Of a stretch of 7,105 nt of DNA, positions 6,606-7,105 are shown piece after piece; positions within the stretch are counted from its first letter, which is position 1; every line of letters begins with the position of its first letter. Source of the DNA: Thermoplasmata archaeon (GTDB lineage: Archaea; Thermoplasmatota; Thermoplasmata; Lutacidiplasmatales; UBA184); contig JAKATE010000098.1 in assembly GCA_021828085.1 (NCBI GenBank), positions 1 through 7,105 of the forward strand. The letters are read 5' to 3'. Below the pieces are notes generated by a model that saw only the letters and a program-made list of their open reading frames with translations, did no database searches and was not told the DNA's origin. The position numbers and the translations under genes are program-made.

Positions 6606-6611
6606 GAGGGG
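6606..6611 (+). promoter_or_regulatory. Shine-Dalgarno for the solute-binding protein
   Basis: GAGGGG lies 9 bases before ATG 6621. A second AGGAG (6615-6619) is only one base from the ATG and too close to act for this start. No other in-frame ATG occurs before the membrane helix. Confidence 0.5.
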
Positions 6612-6620
6612 AAAAGGAGT

Positions 6621-7105
6621 ATGGGCACTAGTGGCTCGACCGGAGAAACGGCAGCGCCGACAGCACCCACGGGAAGTCCACCGTCGAGAGGAAGGTCCCG
6701 GAGCACCGTGGCCATCGCGATCGCCGTGGTGATCATCGTCGCAGCGATCGGGGGAGGGGTGTATTACTACTACTCCACACACTCGAGCTCTTCGAGCTCG
6801 AACACCTTCACCGTCGCGGTCGTGGGACCGCTCACCGGTGCGCTCGGACCTGCCGGCACCCCCTGGTCCGATGGGGTCACCGTCTGGGCCAACGCGATGA
6901 ATGCCCAGGGAGGCGTGGTCTACCAGGGCAAGCACATGCACGTCAATGTCATCATGATGGATGACCAGAGCAACCCCGCCCAGGCGGTCCAGCTGGTCCA
7001 GAAGGCGGTCAGCGGGGACCATGTGGACATGCTCATCAGCGGCTTCCTGACCCCGGACACCGACGACCCCGAGTCCACGGTACAGCAGTTGCAGGTGCCG
7101 TTGGT
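6621..7105 (+). CDS. ABC-type branched-chain-amino-acid-like solute-binding protein, 3' partial
   Basis: Extracytoplasmic receptor that would deliver a small ligand to an ABC importer of the Liv/urea type. The 161 visible residues run off the right edge; such proteins are usually about 400-450 long. Residues 1-28 are polar with five arginines (four within residues 23-30), 29-51 form one hydrophobic helix ending in four tyrosines, and 55-60 are six serines. From residue 62 the type I periplasmic-binding fold begins: FTVAVVGPLTGALGPAGTP, then GVTVWANAMNAQGG (85-98) and a strand plus DDQSNPAQAVQLVQKAV (114-130), the standard Liv-type signature. No lipobox cysteine follows the helix, so it is probably held by an uncleaved N-terminal anchor, a layout common in archaea. 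It lies 165 bases after amidohydrolase B on the same strand and may import the pathway substrate, though it probably has its own promoter. The ligand cannot be assigned. Confidence 0.88.
   Translation, partial: MGTSGSTGETAAPTAPTGSPPSRGRSRSTVAIAIAVVIIVAAIGGGVYYYYSTHSSSSSSNTFTVAVVGPLTGALGPAGTPWSDGVTVWANAMNAQGGVVYQGKHMHVNVIMMDDQSNPAQAVQLVQKAVSGDHVDMLISGFLTPDTDDPESTVQQLQVPL

Noticed and set aside
4622..6607. 661-codon plus-strand open frame spanning the P2/B junction
   Set aside because: It overlaps two clearly recognisable proteins in another frame, is Arg/Pro/Gly-rich and shows no domain; it is a by-product of GC-rich codon usage.
6537..7022. 161-codon minus-strand open frame opposite the binding protein
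   Set aside because: The plus strand encodes a clear membrane helix and Liv-type binding fold; the minus frame is His/Asp/Arg-rich and shows no domain.

Overview
The window is a compact, GC-rich stretch of what looks like a catabolic gene neighbourhood. It holds two cyclic-amide amidohydrolases (hydantoinase/allantoinase/dihydroorotase superfamily), two MmgE/PrpD-family proteins, one short-chain dehydrogenase/reductase, and the start of an ABC-type branched-chain-amino-acid-like solute-binding protein. I see no RNA genes, CRISPR arrays, insertion sequences or phage genes. No gene-free stretch exceeds 165 bases.

Organism. The best single clue is the N-terminus of the last gene: a polar, basic head, a single hydrophobic helix ending in four tyrosines, a serine run, then the binding domain, with no lipobox. 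That membrane-anchored layout is typical of archaeal solute-binding proteins, and with the high GC it suggests a GC-rich archaeon, perhaps of the Thermoplasmata. This is an inference from one protein; a high-GC bacterium is not excluded. Several starts have good Shine-Dalgarno sequences, so leadered translation is in use.

Layout. (1) 3-1181, plus strand: amidohydrolase A, missing roughly its first 72 residues at the left edge. (2) 1251-2729, minus strand: MmgE/PrpD protein P1, convergent with A; a 12-bp-arm inverted repeat lies in the gap. (3) 2807-3580, 3577-5067 and 5064-6455, plus strand: a coupled operon of SDR, MmgE/PrpD protein P2 and amidohydrolase B. Both junctions are 4-base start/stop overlaps (GTGA, then ATGA). 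The operon diverges from P1 across 77 bases (to the outermost P1 start) that contain a near-perfect 20-bp dyad. (4) 6621 to the right edge, plus strand: the solute-binding protein, after a 165-base leader with a possible archaeal promoter.

How the genes may work together. Families of this kind would fit import of a small amide or amino-acid-like compound, opening of a cyclic amide ring by A and/or B, a lyase, epimerase or dehydratase step by P1/P2, and an NAD-linked alcohol/ketone step by the SDR. The substrate cannot be read from the sequence. Both amidohydrolases keep the metal ligands visible in the window. Amidohydrolase B lacks the substrate-recognition residues of true hydantoinases and of dihydroorotases; A lacks the hydantoinase tyrosine, but its HxH region is outside the window. 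The two MmgE/PrpD proteins each depart from the family pattern in different active-site positions. The module therefore looks real but functionally unassigned.
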